A stretch of 21,525 nt of DNA from TMED14 sp041179465 (GTDB taxonomy: Bacteria; Bacteroidota; Bacteroidia; Flavobacteriales; Schleiferiaceae). Shown one piece after another: positions 14,573 through 21,525 of this stretch. The position numbers and the translations under genes were made by a program. Within the stretch, counting starts at the first letter, position 1; the number at the start of each line of letters is the position of its first letter. The notes beneath the pieces were generated by a model. The model saw only the letters and a list, made by a program, of their open reading frames with translations. It had not been told where the DNA came from and searched no databases. Location of the stretch: positions 1 to 21,525 of the forward strand of contig JBEGTJ010000025.1 in assembly GCA_041179465.1 (NCBI GenBank). Reading direction: 5' to 3'.

Positions 14573-16543
14573 CTACGCTTCTTCGGCGGCTGTTTTCGCG
14601 GCGTTAAATCGGTCCTGGGCCTCTGCCCAGACTTCGAATTGGGCGTGCACGGCGTGCTGCAGCTCTTCGTAGTTCTTGAAAAACGCCGGGTCCATGCTGC
14701 GCTCCTTAAACACCTCGGGGTTGGCCACCTCGGCGTCCATGGCGTCGAGGGCCGCTTGGGCCGCTTCGTAGGTTTTTTCGGCGGCGTCCATCGCCTTTTG
14801 CGCGGAACGGAGCTCGGCCTCGAGGCGCTTTTGCTCTTCGCGGCTACGCTTTATTTCGGCTTTGGGCGCGGAGGCGGCCGCCTGGGCCGCCGCAGCGGCC
14901 TTCTGAACGCCCGCAACTTCCATGGCGCGCATCGATTCCATCTTGCGCTGCTCGAGGAAGTACTCGATTCCGCCCAAGTAGGGCTTGATTTTGCCGTCGC
15001 GGAACTCCAAAGTGAGGTTGCACAAGCCTTCGAGGAACTCGCGGTCGTGCGACACCACGATGAGGGTGCCGTCGTACTGCAGCAGGGCCTGCTTCAGCAC
15101 GTCTTTGGCGGCCATGTCCAGGTGGTTCGTCGGCTCGTCGAGCACCAGCAGGTTGATGGGGTTCAGCATCAGTTGGCAGAGCGCGAGGCGTCCGCGTTCG
15201 CCGCCCGAAAGCACGCGCACTTTTTTCTCGACGTCGTCTCCGGCAAACATGAAGTTGCCCAGCAGCTTGCGCGCGTTTTTGCGAATCTCGTCGGGCGCGG
15301 CGTCTTCAATGGTCTCGAGCACCGTCTTGGTTCCGTCGAGTACCTCGGCTTGGTTTTGGGCGTAGTAGCCCAGCTGGACCTGATGGCCCCACTCAATTTT
15401 GCCTTCGTAGGCGAGGGCTTCCGTCAGAATTTTAACGAGGGTCGACTTGCCCTGGCCGTTTTGGCCGACGAACGCGATTTTTTGGCCGCGCACAAACTCC
15501 AGATCGAGTCCGCGCAGAACGTGCTTGGGGCCGTAGTGCTTGTGGATTCCGTGCAAGCGCGCCATGATTTTGCCCGAATGGGGGGCGGGCGGAAACTTAA
15601 AGCGCATCTGCCGCGTGTCCTCGTCGTCGACCTCGATGACTTCGATTCGGTCCAGCTTCTTGATGAGGGACTGCGCAAACGAGGCCTTGCTCGCCTTGGC
15701 GCGGAACCGGTCGACCAGCTCTTGGGTATGCTTGATTTCCTTGTCTTGGTTGGCCTTGGCCTGGCGCTGCTTCTCGCGAATTTCTTCGCGAAGCGTGAGG
15801 TACTTGAAGTAGGGCACGTTGTAGTCGTAGCCCTTGCCGAGCACAATCTCGAGGGTGCGGTTGGTCGCGTTGTTCAAGAAGGTGCGGTCGTGCGACACCA
15901 GAATGATGGCTTGGTTGCTCTCGGCCAGGAACTCTTCGAGCCACAAAATCGACTCGATGTCGAGGTGGTTCGTCGGTTCGTCGAGCAGGAGCACGTCGTG
16001 GTGCTGAAGCAGAATTTTGGCGAGTTCGACGCGCATTTGCCATCCGCCCGAAAACGAATTCAGCGGCTGGTGAAAGTCGGTCGATTTAAAGCCAAGCCCC
16101 AGGAGCACGCGCTCCAGGTCGGCCTGGTAGGTGTAGCCGCCGATGTGCTGAAACCGTTCCTGCGCGTGGTGAAAGCGGTCCAAAAGCTCCATGTAGGCGT
16201 CGCTTTCGTAGTCGGTGCGGGTGCCCATTTCGGCGGTCATCGATTCGATGTCGGCCTCGAGGCGCTTGATTTCGATGAAGCTTGAGGCGGCCTCGTCCCA
16301 CACGCTGGCCGTGGGCGCCGGGGGCATGTCCTGCGTCAAAAATCCGATGCTGAAGTCGCTCGGGTAGCTGATTTTGCCCGAATCCGCTCGGTAGCGGCCC
16401 GCAATGAGCTTGAGTAACGTGGACTTTCCGGCTCCGTTCCGACCGACGAGGCCAATGCGGTCCCCGGGATTTACCTGAAACGAAATGCCCTTGAACAGGT
16501 CCGATCCGCCAAAACTCAAACTAACTTGGTGTACACTCAACAT
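14573..16543 (-). CDS. ABC-F family ATP-binding protein (Uup/EttA-like)
   Basis: About 656 residues with two ABC domains and no membrane segments, the ABC-F layout. First domain: Walker A GRNGAGKST (34-42), signature NSFSGGWQMRVELA, Walker B LLLDEPTNHLD. A charged interdomain linker follows (the arm region with REEIREKQRQAKANQDKEIK). Second domain: GQNGQGKST, LSGGERGRLALCQ and LLVLDEPTNHLD. The C-terminal 110 or so residues are Ala/Glu/Lys-rich and probably coiled coil, as in Uup-like proteins. ABC-F proteins act at the ribosome in translation or antibiotic protection; which one applies cannot be told here. The start ATG at 16543 (MLSVHQVSLSFGG) is chosen over an upstream in-frame codon at 16618 because the ABC fold begins here and the promoter box lies upstream. 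Confidence 0.93.
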   Translation of the reverse strand: MLSVHQVSLSFGGSDLFKGISFQVNPGDRIGLVGRNGAGKSTLLKLIAGRYRADSGKISYPSDFSIGFLTQDMPPAPTASVWDEAASSFIEIKRLEADIESMTAEMGTRTDYESDAYMELLDRFHHAQERFQHIGGYTYQADLERVLLGLGFKSTDFHQPLNSFSGGWQMRVELAKILLQHHDVLLLDEPTNHLDIESILWLEEFLAESNQAIILVSHDRTFLNNATNRTLEIVLGKGYDYNVPYFKYLTLREEIREKQRQAKANQDKEIKHTQELVDRFRAKASKASFAQSLIKKLDRIEVIEVDDEDTRQMRFKFPPAPHSGKIMARLHGIHKHYGPKHVLRGLDLEFVRGQKIAFVGQNGQGKSTLVKILTEALAYEGKIEWGHQVQLGYYAQNQAEVLDGTKTVLETIEDAAPDEIRKNARKLLGNFMFAGDDVEKKVRVLSGGERGRLALCQLMLNPINLLVLDEPTNHLDMAAKDVLKQALLQYDGTLIVVSHDREFLEGLCNLTLEFRDGKIKPYLGGIEYFLEQRKMESMRAMEVAGVQKAAAAAQAAASAPKAEIKRSREEQKRLEAELRSAQKAMDAAEKTYEAAQAALDAMDAEVANPEVFKERSMDPAFFKNYEELQHAVHAQFEVWAEAQDRFNAAKTAAEEA

Positions 16544-16551
16544 AAGGGTGA

Positions 16552-16559
16552 CAAAAGTA
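16552..16559 (-). promoter_or_regulatory. Putative -7 promoter box of the ABC-F gene
   Basis: TACTTTTG on the minus strand matches TAnnTTTG and ends 8 bases before the ATG at 16543. The expected leader is only a few bases. It is back to back with the DUF983 promoter. Confidence 0.5.
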
Positions 16560-16560
16560 C

Positions 16561-16579
16561 CACGACTACCGGCGTCGTG
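16561..16579. promoter_or_regulatory. Inverted repeat between the ABC-F and DUF983 promoters
   Basis: CACGAC, a 7-base spacer (TACCGGC), then GTCGTG: perfect 6-base arms. It lies exactly between the two divergent -7 boxes, starting 2 bases beyond one and ending 6 bases before the other. It could be an operator for both genes; no known regulator motif is recognised. Confidence 0.4.
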
Positions 16580-16584
16580 CGGGG

Positions 16585-16592
16585 TAAATTTG
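16585..16592 (+). promoter_or_regulatory. Putative -7 promoter box of the DUF983 gene
   Basis: TAAATTTG matches TAnnTTTG and ends 29 bases before the ATG at 16622. It is divergent from the ABC-F promoter, and no -33 TTG is evident. Confidence 0.5.
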
Positions 16593-16621
16593 CACCTACA
16601 AACCCCGCTATCCACCACCTT

Positions 16622-17008
16622 ATGAAGTTGATCGGCAAAGGCAGTAAGCCCTACAGCATTTTAACCGCCAAATGCCCGAAGTGCCACGAGGGCGAAATGT
16701 TTGTCGACCCCAATCCCTACCGCTTGCGGAACATGGACCAAATGCACGCCTCCTGCAGCGTGTGCGGACAAGAGTACGAGCCCGAGCCCAATTTCTACTA
16801 CGGGGCCATGTACGTCTCCTACGCCTACACGGTGGCGCTTTTTGTGGCCGTTTATATCGTGTGCGGAGTGTGGATCGGCCTGGGCATGTGGACCACCGTG
16901 GGCATCCTCGCCGGGACCCTTGTGGCCCTCGGACCGTGGCTCTTTCGCCTCGCCCGAGTGACCTACCTCAACTTTTTTGTTTCCTACGACCCCAAAGCCA
17001 AGGACTAA
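16622..17008 (+). CDS. DUF983 family membrane protein with zinc-ribbon-like cysteines
   Basis: A 128-residue protein. The N-terminal half has two CxxC pairs, CPKC (18-21) and CSVC (45-48), suggesting a small zinc-binding domain. Next come the conserved PEPNFYYGAMYVSYA stretch (55-69) and two membrane helices (about 65-83 and 87-110). This is the pattern of DUF983, a family without assigned function. The start ATG at 16622 is chosen because the protein aligns from MKLIGKGSKPYSIL and a TAnnTTTG box lies ahead; the earlier in-frame ATG at 16526 would overlap the divergent ABC-F gene. The TAA stop overlaps the stop of the convergent FAD oxidoreductase gene (17005-17008). Confidence 0.88.
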   Translation: MKLIGKGSKPYSILTAKCPKCHEGEMFVDPNPYRLRNMDQMHASCSVCGQEYEPEPNFYYGAMYVSYAYTVALFVAVYIVCGVWIGLGMWTTVGILAGTLVALGPWLFRLARVTYLNFFVSYDPKAKD

Positions 17009-17976
17009 CGCTCCAAGGCCGACCACAATTCCTGAGCGAGGAGCGGAGCGTGGAGCGTTCCGCGGGACCCGAGGCCGTTGAGGAGCCCCAATCCCGGGAG
17101 CTCGGGGTGCCATCCCCAACGGGGTCGTCGGTCGTTGGTCGTCGGTCGAATGCCGGTCCACGCGCGGAGCACGGTCACCTCGGACGGGATCCAAGCCCGC
17201 GCGGAGTCCAGCAATTCGTCGGTTTGGCTGGCCTGCGGTGCCGGGGGAAGCGCAGTGCCGCTCGAGATGCCCCAACCGTAGGACGCCCCCAGTTGGTAGG
17301 TTCCGTCGGGTTCCGGCAGCAAAAAGTGGCTGCGGTGCAGCATCACCTGCGGACCGCGAGCTAAGGAAACCTGCAAACCCTGTCCCGAGGTGCGGGCGAA
17401 CCGCAGGTCGCCCCAAAAGTGCTCCGCCCAGCGCGCTTGGTAGCCTTCGCACAGCACCACCACGTCGTAGGTGTGGACGCCGTTGACCAGCCATCCGCCC
17501 TGAGGCAGCGGCTCAAGGGATTCAACGACTTCTTCGCGGAGCGTGAATTCGCTCCGCACGCTGTCGGCAAAGGCATTAAGGTTGACGCGAAAGCTCTCGT
17601 TCACCGTGCCCAAGCAGAGGCCCATGATGCCCGCCGGGGCTTCCACCAGTGGCCCCAGGTAGGGCCCCAGCGCCGGGTGGTCTGCGAGCGCGCACCAATC
17701 GTTGACCTCTTCAGGGCTGCGGAGCACCTCAAAAAGGGGTTCCGCGCTGCGCACGGATTCCGGATAAAAGTTTCGAGCGGCCGCCAGCGCTTCCGCGGCC
17801 CGCCAAACCACGCGCCGCCTTTTGAGCACTACCGGATTGACCAGCCCCGTGGCCACGCGCGTAGCGCTCCGCTCGGGATGCGCATCAAAAAGCTCCACGT
17901 GCGCGCCCCCAGGCGCCAGCTTCGCCACGGCGATCCCGGCAATTCCGGCTCCTATCACTGCAATTCGTTGCGGCAT
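17005..17976 (-). CDS. FAD-dependent oxidoreductase (DAO family)
   Basis: About 323 residues. The N-terminus MPQRIAVIGAGIAGIAVA holds the dinucleotide-binding GxGxxG (9-14), with an acidic residue ending the second strand in VELFDAHPER. The C-terminal GIRPTTNDRRPRWG and GLLNGLGSRG blocks are typical of the DAO (glycine/D-amino-acid oxidase, MnmC-like) family. Substrate unknown. The ATG at 17976 is preferred to one at 17997 because the Rossmann strand normally begins within a few residues of the start. It lies 69 bases downstream of gldN but beyond the gldKLMN terminator, and no TAnnTTTG box is seen ahead, so it may rely on read-through or an unrecognised promoter. From memory this gene often follows gldN in Flavobacteriia. 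Confidence 0.88.
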   Translation of the reverse strand: MPQRIAVIGAGIAGIAVAKLAPGGAHVELFDAHPERSATRVATGLVNPVVLKRRRVVWRAAEALAAARNFYPESVRSAEPLFEVLRSPEEVNDWCALADHPALGPYLGPLVEAPAGIMGLCLGTVNESFRVNLNAFADSVRSEFTLREEVVESLEPLPQGGWLVNGVHTYDVVVLCEGYQARWAEHFWGDLRFARTSGQGLQVSLARGPQVMLHRSHFLLPEPDGTYQLGASYGWGISSGTALPPAPQASQTDELLDSARAWIPSEVTVLRAWTGIRPTTNDRRPRWGWHPELPGLGLLNGLGSRGTLHAPLLAQELWSALER

Positions 17977-17995
17977 GCTCGACCACCTTGGGCGC

Positions 17996-18023
17996 AAAAA
18001 AAAGCCACCCGCAGAGGGGTGGC
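17996..18023 (-). terminator. Intrinsic terminator after gldN
   Basis: On the minus strand a 7-base-pair GC-rich stem, GCCACCC / GGGTGGC with a 6-base loop, is followed directly by eight T (complement at 17996-18003). It begins 22 bases after the gldN stop and should end the gldK-L-M-N transcript. Confidence 0.9.
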
Positions 18024-18045
18024 CTTAGGTGCACCAATTCGGAAC

Positions 18046-18870
18046 TTAAAACTGCCAGTAGTCGTGTTCGCGGTTGCGAATGTCTTCGCGAATGCGCTTC
18101 GACTCGAGCAGCTGCTCCATCGGATTGTTGGCTTTGTAGTCCTTGATCTCGCGGTCGTAGACGTTGTCTTCTTTCATCACGATCGCGTTGAAGTAGCGCA
18201 TCTGAAAGATTTGGTCGAACGTCAAACGGCGCGTGTTGTTGTTGGGGTTGTAGGCCACATTCGTCGCGAACGCTTGGCGCGCGTCGGGGAACCATACCCA
18301 AAACAGGTTGACGATGTCGCCCTCTTGCGGATCCTTGATTACCGGCGAAATACCGATGATTCGGTTCTTCAGTTCTCCGCGCTGCTTGTCGAAGTACCAG
18401 TCGCTCTTGATGTCCCACGCGAGGATGTTGTTGGCCTTAATCTCAATTGAGTCAATCGCCAAGATGGTGCCGTCGTCGTTGTCGCGAATCGTGTCGATGC
18501 GGAACAAGCGGTTGCCCACTTCGCTCATGGTCAGCGGACGCAGGAACAAATCGTCGTCGTACACCTCGGTGATGCTGCCTTCGCTCAGGATGGCATCTTT
18601 CATGACGTCAAACAGCGACTTGCGGTCGGGCAACGCCTGAATCGGGTAGTACAGCGGGTGGTTCAGCTTCTCCAGCGTGTGAATGCGCTCCCAGTTGCGG
18701 CGCGACCACAGCATGTCGTCTTGGCGCAAGTGGGGGTAGGGCACCACGCGCGTCTGGCTGACGTGAATTTCAGACTTCGGGATCAAACCGTCGTCTTGGG
18801 GCGAAAGCACCTGGGCTTCGAGGGTAACCCCCAAAAGCAGCAGCGCAACGAGAGAAGCGAACTTTTTCAT
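18046..18870 (-). CDS. gldN: GldN, type IX secretion / gliding outer-ring protein
   Basis: A 274-residue protein with a Sec signal peptide: MKKFASLVALLLLGVTLEA-QV. The body has family-like blocks such as SRRNWERIHTLEKLNHPLYYP, SLFDVMKDAI, LAIDSIEIKANNIL, WVWFPDARQAFA and LTFDQIFQMRYFNAIVMKEDN. GldN, with the lipoprotein GldK, forms the periplasmic ring of the type IX secretion system under the outer membrane. The ATG at 18870 is chosen because it opens the signal peptide and lies 1 base after the gldM stop; an in-frame ATG at 18885 would overlap gldM. It is the last gene of the gldKLMN operon, followed by a terminator. Confidence 0.95.
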   Translation of the reverse strand: MKKFASLVALLLLGVTLEAQVLSPQDDGLIPKSEIHVSQTRVVPYPHLRQDDMLWSRRNWERIHTLEKLNHPLYYPIQALPDRKSLFDVMKDAILSEGSITEVYDDDLFLRPLTMSEVGNRLFRIDTIRDNDDGTILAIDSIEIKANNILAWDIKSDWYFDKQRGELKNRIIGISPVIKDPQEGDIVNLFWVWFPDARQAFATNVAYNPNNNTRRLTFDQIFQMRYFNAIVMKEDNVYDREIKDYKANNPMEQLLESKRIREDIRNREHDYWQF

Positions 18871-18871
18871 G

Positions 18872-20386
18872 TTACTGAACGTCAAGAACTACGTTAGAAA
18901 TGTTTTCAATGCGCGCTCCCTGGGGGGTTTGCGCCTTGATTTTGCGAATGGAAACCGACGATCCCGGGCGCAGGCGCTCGATCTGATCGCGCAGATCGTT
19001 GGGAACCTTGTTTCCTTTAACCTGAATGGCGGGCTTGCCTTCGAGCTTGATTTCAAAAGCCGTCACCGAAAGGGGAAGGTCAAACGGGAAGTCTTGGTAC
19101 TCGGCCTCCACGATGCCCTTGGAGAGCAAGCTGGTCGAAATCATTCCTTCCTTCTTCTTGTACACGGTGCCCACAGCCTGCGGAAGGCCCTTGATGCGGT
19201 AGATTTTTGAACCGGCCTTGCGGGTTTTGCCGTCTTTGTCTTTGACGCTCACCGAAATGGTCACTTCTTTACCCTCAACCTTGGTCACGTCGGCCACGTA
19301 GTTGCCGGCCTTGCCCGAGATGCCCGGACCCGAAACGATCAGGTTTTCAGGAGCCACGCCCGGTACCGAAACCTCGATGGGGTTGTCTACGTTGCGGTAG
19401 AGCACGTTCATCTTGGTCGCGGCAATAACCACGCTCGGAGGAGCCACGGTGTAGGTCAACTCAAACGGGTAGTCTTTGTCGCCGCCCGGAACGCGCATGC
19501 TGCCCTTGAGGGTCTTGCTGCCGTTTCCAGAGCCTTGAATGCGGATTTTACCCACGCCTTCTTCCACCGATTGCGGAGTCACGCCAATGAACTGCGGATT
19601 GCGGCCCTTGTCGTAGGCGGCGAGGAATACGTCGGCCTCGAGGTAGTCGCCTTGCGTAACGTAGGTGCTCTTCGGCATTACCACGGCACGCACGTTGTCA
19701 AACTTCAGCGTGTTGGCGTCAATTTGGCCGTAAAGGTGCTCTACTGTCTTGGCCTCCATGCGGCGAACGCGCGACTGCAGGTCGGTCAAGAACGGAATGA
19801 TGCCCGCCAAGGGAAGTTCGGCGAACGTAGCACGCTCCCACGACATCTTTTTGCCTTCAACCACTTCGTCGTCAAACGTAAAGGTCTCGGCAATGGTGCT
19901 CTTCATCGTCTCGTCGCCGTCTGTCTGCGTTTCGAGGAACGCGCGGTAGGCGAGGAGCTTTTCTTTGATCTCCTTGGCCTTGCCTTGACCGCCAATGCTC
20001 TTGTCGTTAAGCAGGTAGTTCTCGGCGATGTCGCGGTTGTCGGCGCCCTTGTAGCGGCCTTCTTCGTCCACACCACCGGTCAGGGTGACCATCTCCTCTT
20101 TGGCAAGGCGGAGCAGGGCAAACACTTCTTCAGACTGCTTCTGAACCTCTTTGGCGCGCTCGTTGACCGGAATCGCACGGGGGTTTTCAGAAACTTGAGC
20201 CTGAATAGCTTGGTACATGGTAGCGGTTCCACGTTCAACCGTGCTGACCGTAGCATTCATTCCAAGGTCCAGCTTCGCCAGGACGCGCAGAATGTCTTTG
20301 GATACGTTCAAGGCCAGCATGGCGGTCAACACGAGGTACATCATGTTGATCATCTTCTGACGTGGAGAAATTTTACCTGAAGCCAT
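18872..20386 (-). CDS. gldM: GldM, type IX secretion / gliding motor protein
   Basis: A 504-residue protein with one N-terminal membrane helix (about residues 12-34, in the block RQKMINMMYLVLTAMLALNV) and a large periplasmic part. A helical region to about residue 220 is followed by beta-rich domains, such as YVTQGDYLEADVFLAAYDKGR and KLEGKPAIQVKGNKV. This matches the GldM layout, in which a dimer spans the periplasm and turns with GldL in the inner membrane to reach the GldK/GldN ring. It starts with ATG at 20386, 51 bases after gldL, in a strikingly AT-rich leader; that AT-rich context may serve as the translation signal in place of a Shine-Dalgarno sequence. The stop is 1 base before the gldN start. 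Confidence 0.96.
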   Translation of the reverse strand: MASGKISPRQKMINMMYLVLTAMLALNVSKDILRVLAKLDLGMNATVSTVERGTATMYQAIQAQVSENPRAIPVNERAKEVQKQSEEVFALLRLAKEEMVTLTGGVDEEGRYKGADNRDIAENYLLNDKSIGGQGKAKEIKEKLLAYRAFLETQTDGDETMKSTIAETFTFDDEVVEGKKMSWERATFAELPLAGIIPFLTDLQSRVRRMEAKTVEHLYGQIDANTLKFDNVRAVVMPKSTYVTQGDYLEADVFLAAYDKGRNPQFIGVTPQSVEEGVGKIRIQGSGNGSKTLKGSMRVPGGDKDYPFELTYTVAPPSVVIAATKMNVLYRNVDNPIEVSVPGVAPENLIVSGPGISGKAGNYVADVTKVEGKEVTISVSVKDKDGKTRKAGSKIYRIKGLPQAVGTVYKKKEGMISTSLLSKGIVEAEYQDFPFDLPLSVTAFEIKLEGKPAIQVKGNKVPNDLRDQIERLRPGSSVSIRKIKAQTPQGARIENISNVVLDVQ

Positions 20387-20437
20387 TATATTTTAATAAT
20401 CCAATTATCAATAGGTTGCAACTAATTCGCCTGCGGC

Positions 20438-21103
20438 TTACGAACGAACGTTCATGGCGGCCAGCATGTTTCCGTACACGGAATTCAGCTGCGAAAGGTT
20501 CTGGCTCAACTTGGTTACTTCACCGGCGAGGGCTTCGGTATTTTGTGCGGACGCGCTCAGCTTCTCCATTACGGTGTTCTGAATGTCAACCTGGCTCGTA
20601 GTGTTCTCGAGCTGTACGGCGTACAGGGCATTAAGGGCCTCCATGTTTTTGGCAGCAGCTCCGAGTTGCTGGCTGTAGGCGGCCGTAGCACCGGCGGCAT
20701 CCGTAGCCGTGTTCAGTGAGGCAGCGGTTTCGCTCAGCTTGCGCATTCCGGCAGAGAGGCTCTCGAGCAACTCAGGGCCAATTTTGGCTTCCTCGAGCAT
20801 GCGGTCGAGTTCTTGCGTAACGGTACCGCCACCGCTCTTGCGGATGGATTTCTTTTCGGTTACGGGCTCGTTGTCGAGTTCGGGGTACACCAACGACCAA
20901 TCGTAGTCCTTAGGCTGGGCTTCAAAGGCTGAGATGGCAAAGATGACGGCCTCCGTCGTCAGACCAATGATGAGCATCAAGTCGGCACCCTTCAAGTGAA
21001 GGATTTTGAACAGCGCACCCATAATAACGACGGCTGCACCCAAACCGTAAAGCTTGGTCATGAAATTCTTAAAGCGCTTGCCGTTAACGTCGATTAAAGC
21101 CAT
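20438..21103 (-). CDS. gldL: GldL, inner-membrane motor protein of type IX secretion / gliding
   Basis: A 221-residue protein with two membrane helices near the N-terminus (about 17-36 and 40-60) and a long, mostly helical cytoplasmic tail with repeated Ala/Gln/Asn/Leu patterns. Charged residues lie in or next to the helices: K33, H36, E51 and E61. By memory of the F. johnsoniae protein these correspond to K27, H30, E49 and E59, of which the helix-2 glutamate is tied to proton flow. GldL surrounds the GldM helices as the proton-driven stator or rotor. The ATG at 21103 is 45 bases after the gldK stop; no promoter box was seen in this gap, so it is an internal operon gene. Confidence 0.95.
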   Translation of the reverse strand: MALIDVNGKRFKNFMTKLYGLGAAVVIMGALFKILHLKGADLMLIIGLTTEAVIFAISAFEAQPKDYDWSLVYPELDNEPVTEKKSIRKSGGGTVTQELDRMLEEAKIGPELLESLSAGMRKLSETAASLNTATDAAGATAAYSQQLGAAAKNMEALNALYAVQLENTTSQVDIQNTVMEKLSASAQNTEALAGEVTKLSQNLSQLNSVYGNMLAAMNVRS

Positions 21104-21148
21104 TTTGAAGGGAGTTAAAGGGTTAAGAGAGAGATTGTTGATTAATTT

Positions 21149-21525
21149 TTAGAAGTCGCGGCGGTCCCGGCCGAGGAAGCTTTGAACCGTGCGGAAGCCA
21201 ATGTAGGACTTGGCCGTGTCTTGGTACTCGTAGTCGCGCATGCCGTTCTGCATGAAGATGGCCACGTCCTTCCACGATCCGCCGCGAATCACCTTGCGCT
21301 TGAGCGTCACGGGATCTGATTCGGCAGCGTTGTACTTGAAGTCGGGGCTGAAGTCCGCTACGTAGAAGTACGAAGCCTCGTCCCATGCGGTGCTGGTCCA
21401 TTCTGCAACGTTGCCAGCCATGTCGTACAGGCCGTAACCGTTGGGCTCGTAGCTGTGCACGCGTACCGGGTACATGCCGCCGTCGGCCACGAGGTTACCG
21501 CGTCCGGGCTTAAAGTTTGCCAAGA
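21149..21525 (-). CDS. gldK: GldK, type IX secretion lipoprotein (C-terminal part, cut by window edge)
   Basis: The last 125 or so residues are present; the 5' part lies beyond the right edge. The sequence GYGLYDMAGNVAEWTSTAWD, then VIRGGSWKD and AKSYIGFRTV, is the end of a formylglycine-generating-enzyme (FGE/sulfatase-modifying) fold, which GldK adopts without known FGE activity. Its place directly ahead of gldL supports GldK over other FGE-fold proteins. With GldN it forms the periplasmic ring. The lipoprotein signal cannot be seen here. Confidence 0.92.
   Translation of the reverse strand, partial: LANFKPGRGNLVADGGMYPVRVHSYEPNGYGLYDMAGNVAEWTSTAWDEASYFYVADFSPDFKYNAAESDPVTLKRKVIRGGSWKDVAIFMQNGMRDYEYQDTAKSYIGFRTVQSFLGRDRRDF

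Noticed and set aside
14471..16285. Plus-strand open frame (604 codons) opposite the ABC-F gene.
   Set aside because: Antisense of a strongly conserved ATPase; Val/Leu/Phe-rich composition is the mirror of Lys/Glu/Asp codons.
17123..17148. 12-base direct repeat GGTCGTCGGTCG (two copies, 14-base period) in the FAD oxidoreductase gene.
   Set aside because: It falls in the codons of the conserved GIRPxTxDRRP motif, where repeated Arg/Asp/Thr codons explain it.
1..21525. Horizontal transfer, mobile elements, CRISPR, tRNA or rRNA genes.
   Set aside because: No transposase, integrase, terminal repeats, spacer arrays or RNA-gene signatures were seen; all genes are core functions of similar base composition.

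Overview
This window is a GC-rich piece of a Bacteroidota chromosome, most likely from a member of the Flavobacteriales. The evidence is a full gliding/type IX secretion gene set (gldB, gldC, gldK, gldL, gldM, gldN), a division/cell-wall (dcw) cluster without murF between murE and mraY, MurE with the meso-diaminopimelate motif DNPR, a PafA-type alkaline phosphatase, and promoters of the Bacteroidota type (-7 box TAnnTTTG) with no Shine-Dalgarno sequences. The GC-richness is unusual for the order; I cannot name a genus from the sequence alone.

Layout. (1) Positions 1-9136, all on the minus strand: mraZ, rsmH, an ftsL-like gene, ftsI, murE, mraY, murD, ftsW and the 5' end of murG. Genes are packed with overlaps or gaps of at most 11 bases, as expected of one operon. 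It is read from a promoter near 9160 that carries four MraZ boxes in perfect 10-base register. (2) Positions 9401-10779, plus strand: an alpha/beta hydrolase and engB (YsxC/YihA GTPase), divergent from mraZ. (3) Positions 10754-12093, minus strand: gldB and gldC, divergent from nadE (12111-12932, plus). (4) Positions 12957-17976: a PafA-like phosphatase and an ABC-F ATPase (minus), a DUF983 membrane protein (plus) and an FAD-dependent oxidoreductase (minus). (5) Positions 18046-21525, minus strand: gldN, gldM, gldL and the 3' part of gldK, closed by a clear intrinsic terminator at 17996-18023.

How the genes work together. The dcw genes make and polymerise lipid II at the division septum: MurD/MurE build the stem peptide, MraY/MurG build the lipid-linked precursor, and FtsW/FtsI/FtsL polymerise and crosslink. 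MraZ is the likely autoregulator. GldL/GldM form the proton-powered motor and GldK/GldN the outer ring of the type IX secretion and gliding machine; GldB and GldC are accessory gliding proteins. EngB, NadE and ABC-F are housekeeping functions.

No RNA genes, insertion sequences, CRISPR arrays, attachment sites or broken genes were found. The window is conserved core genome rather than an accessory island, and I see no new multi-gene system. The most interesting signals are regulatory: the MraZ operator with an adjoining DnaA-box match, an exact TAnnTTTG box ahead of seven starts that are not internal to an operon, near-identical promoter/start modules predicting leaderless mRNAs for gldB and the phosphatase, and a 7-base CTAG array that supplies the stops of two convergent genes. 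Coding density is very high; the longest stretch without a gene is the 264-base mraZ/hydrolase divergent region (9137-9400).
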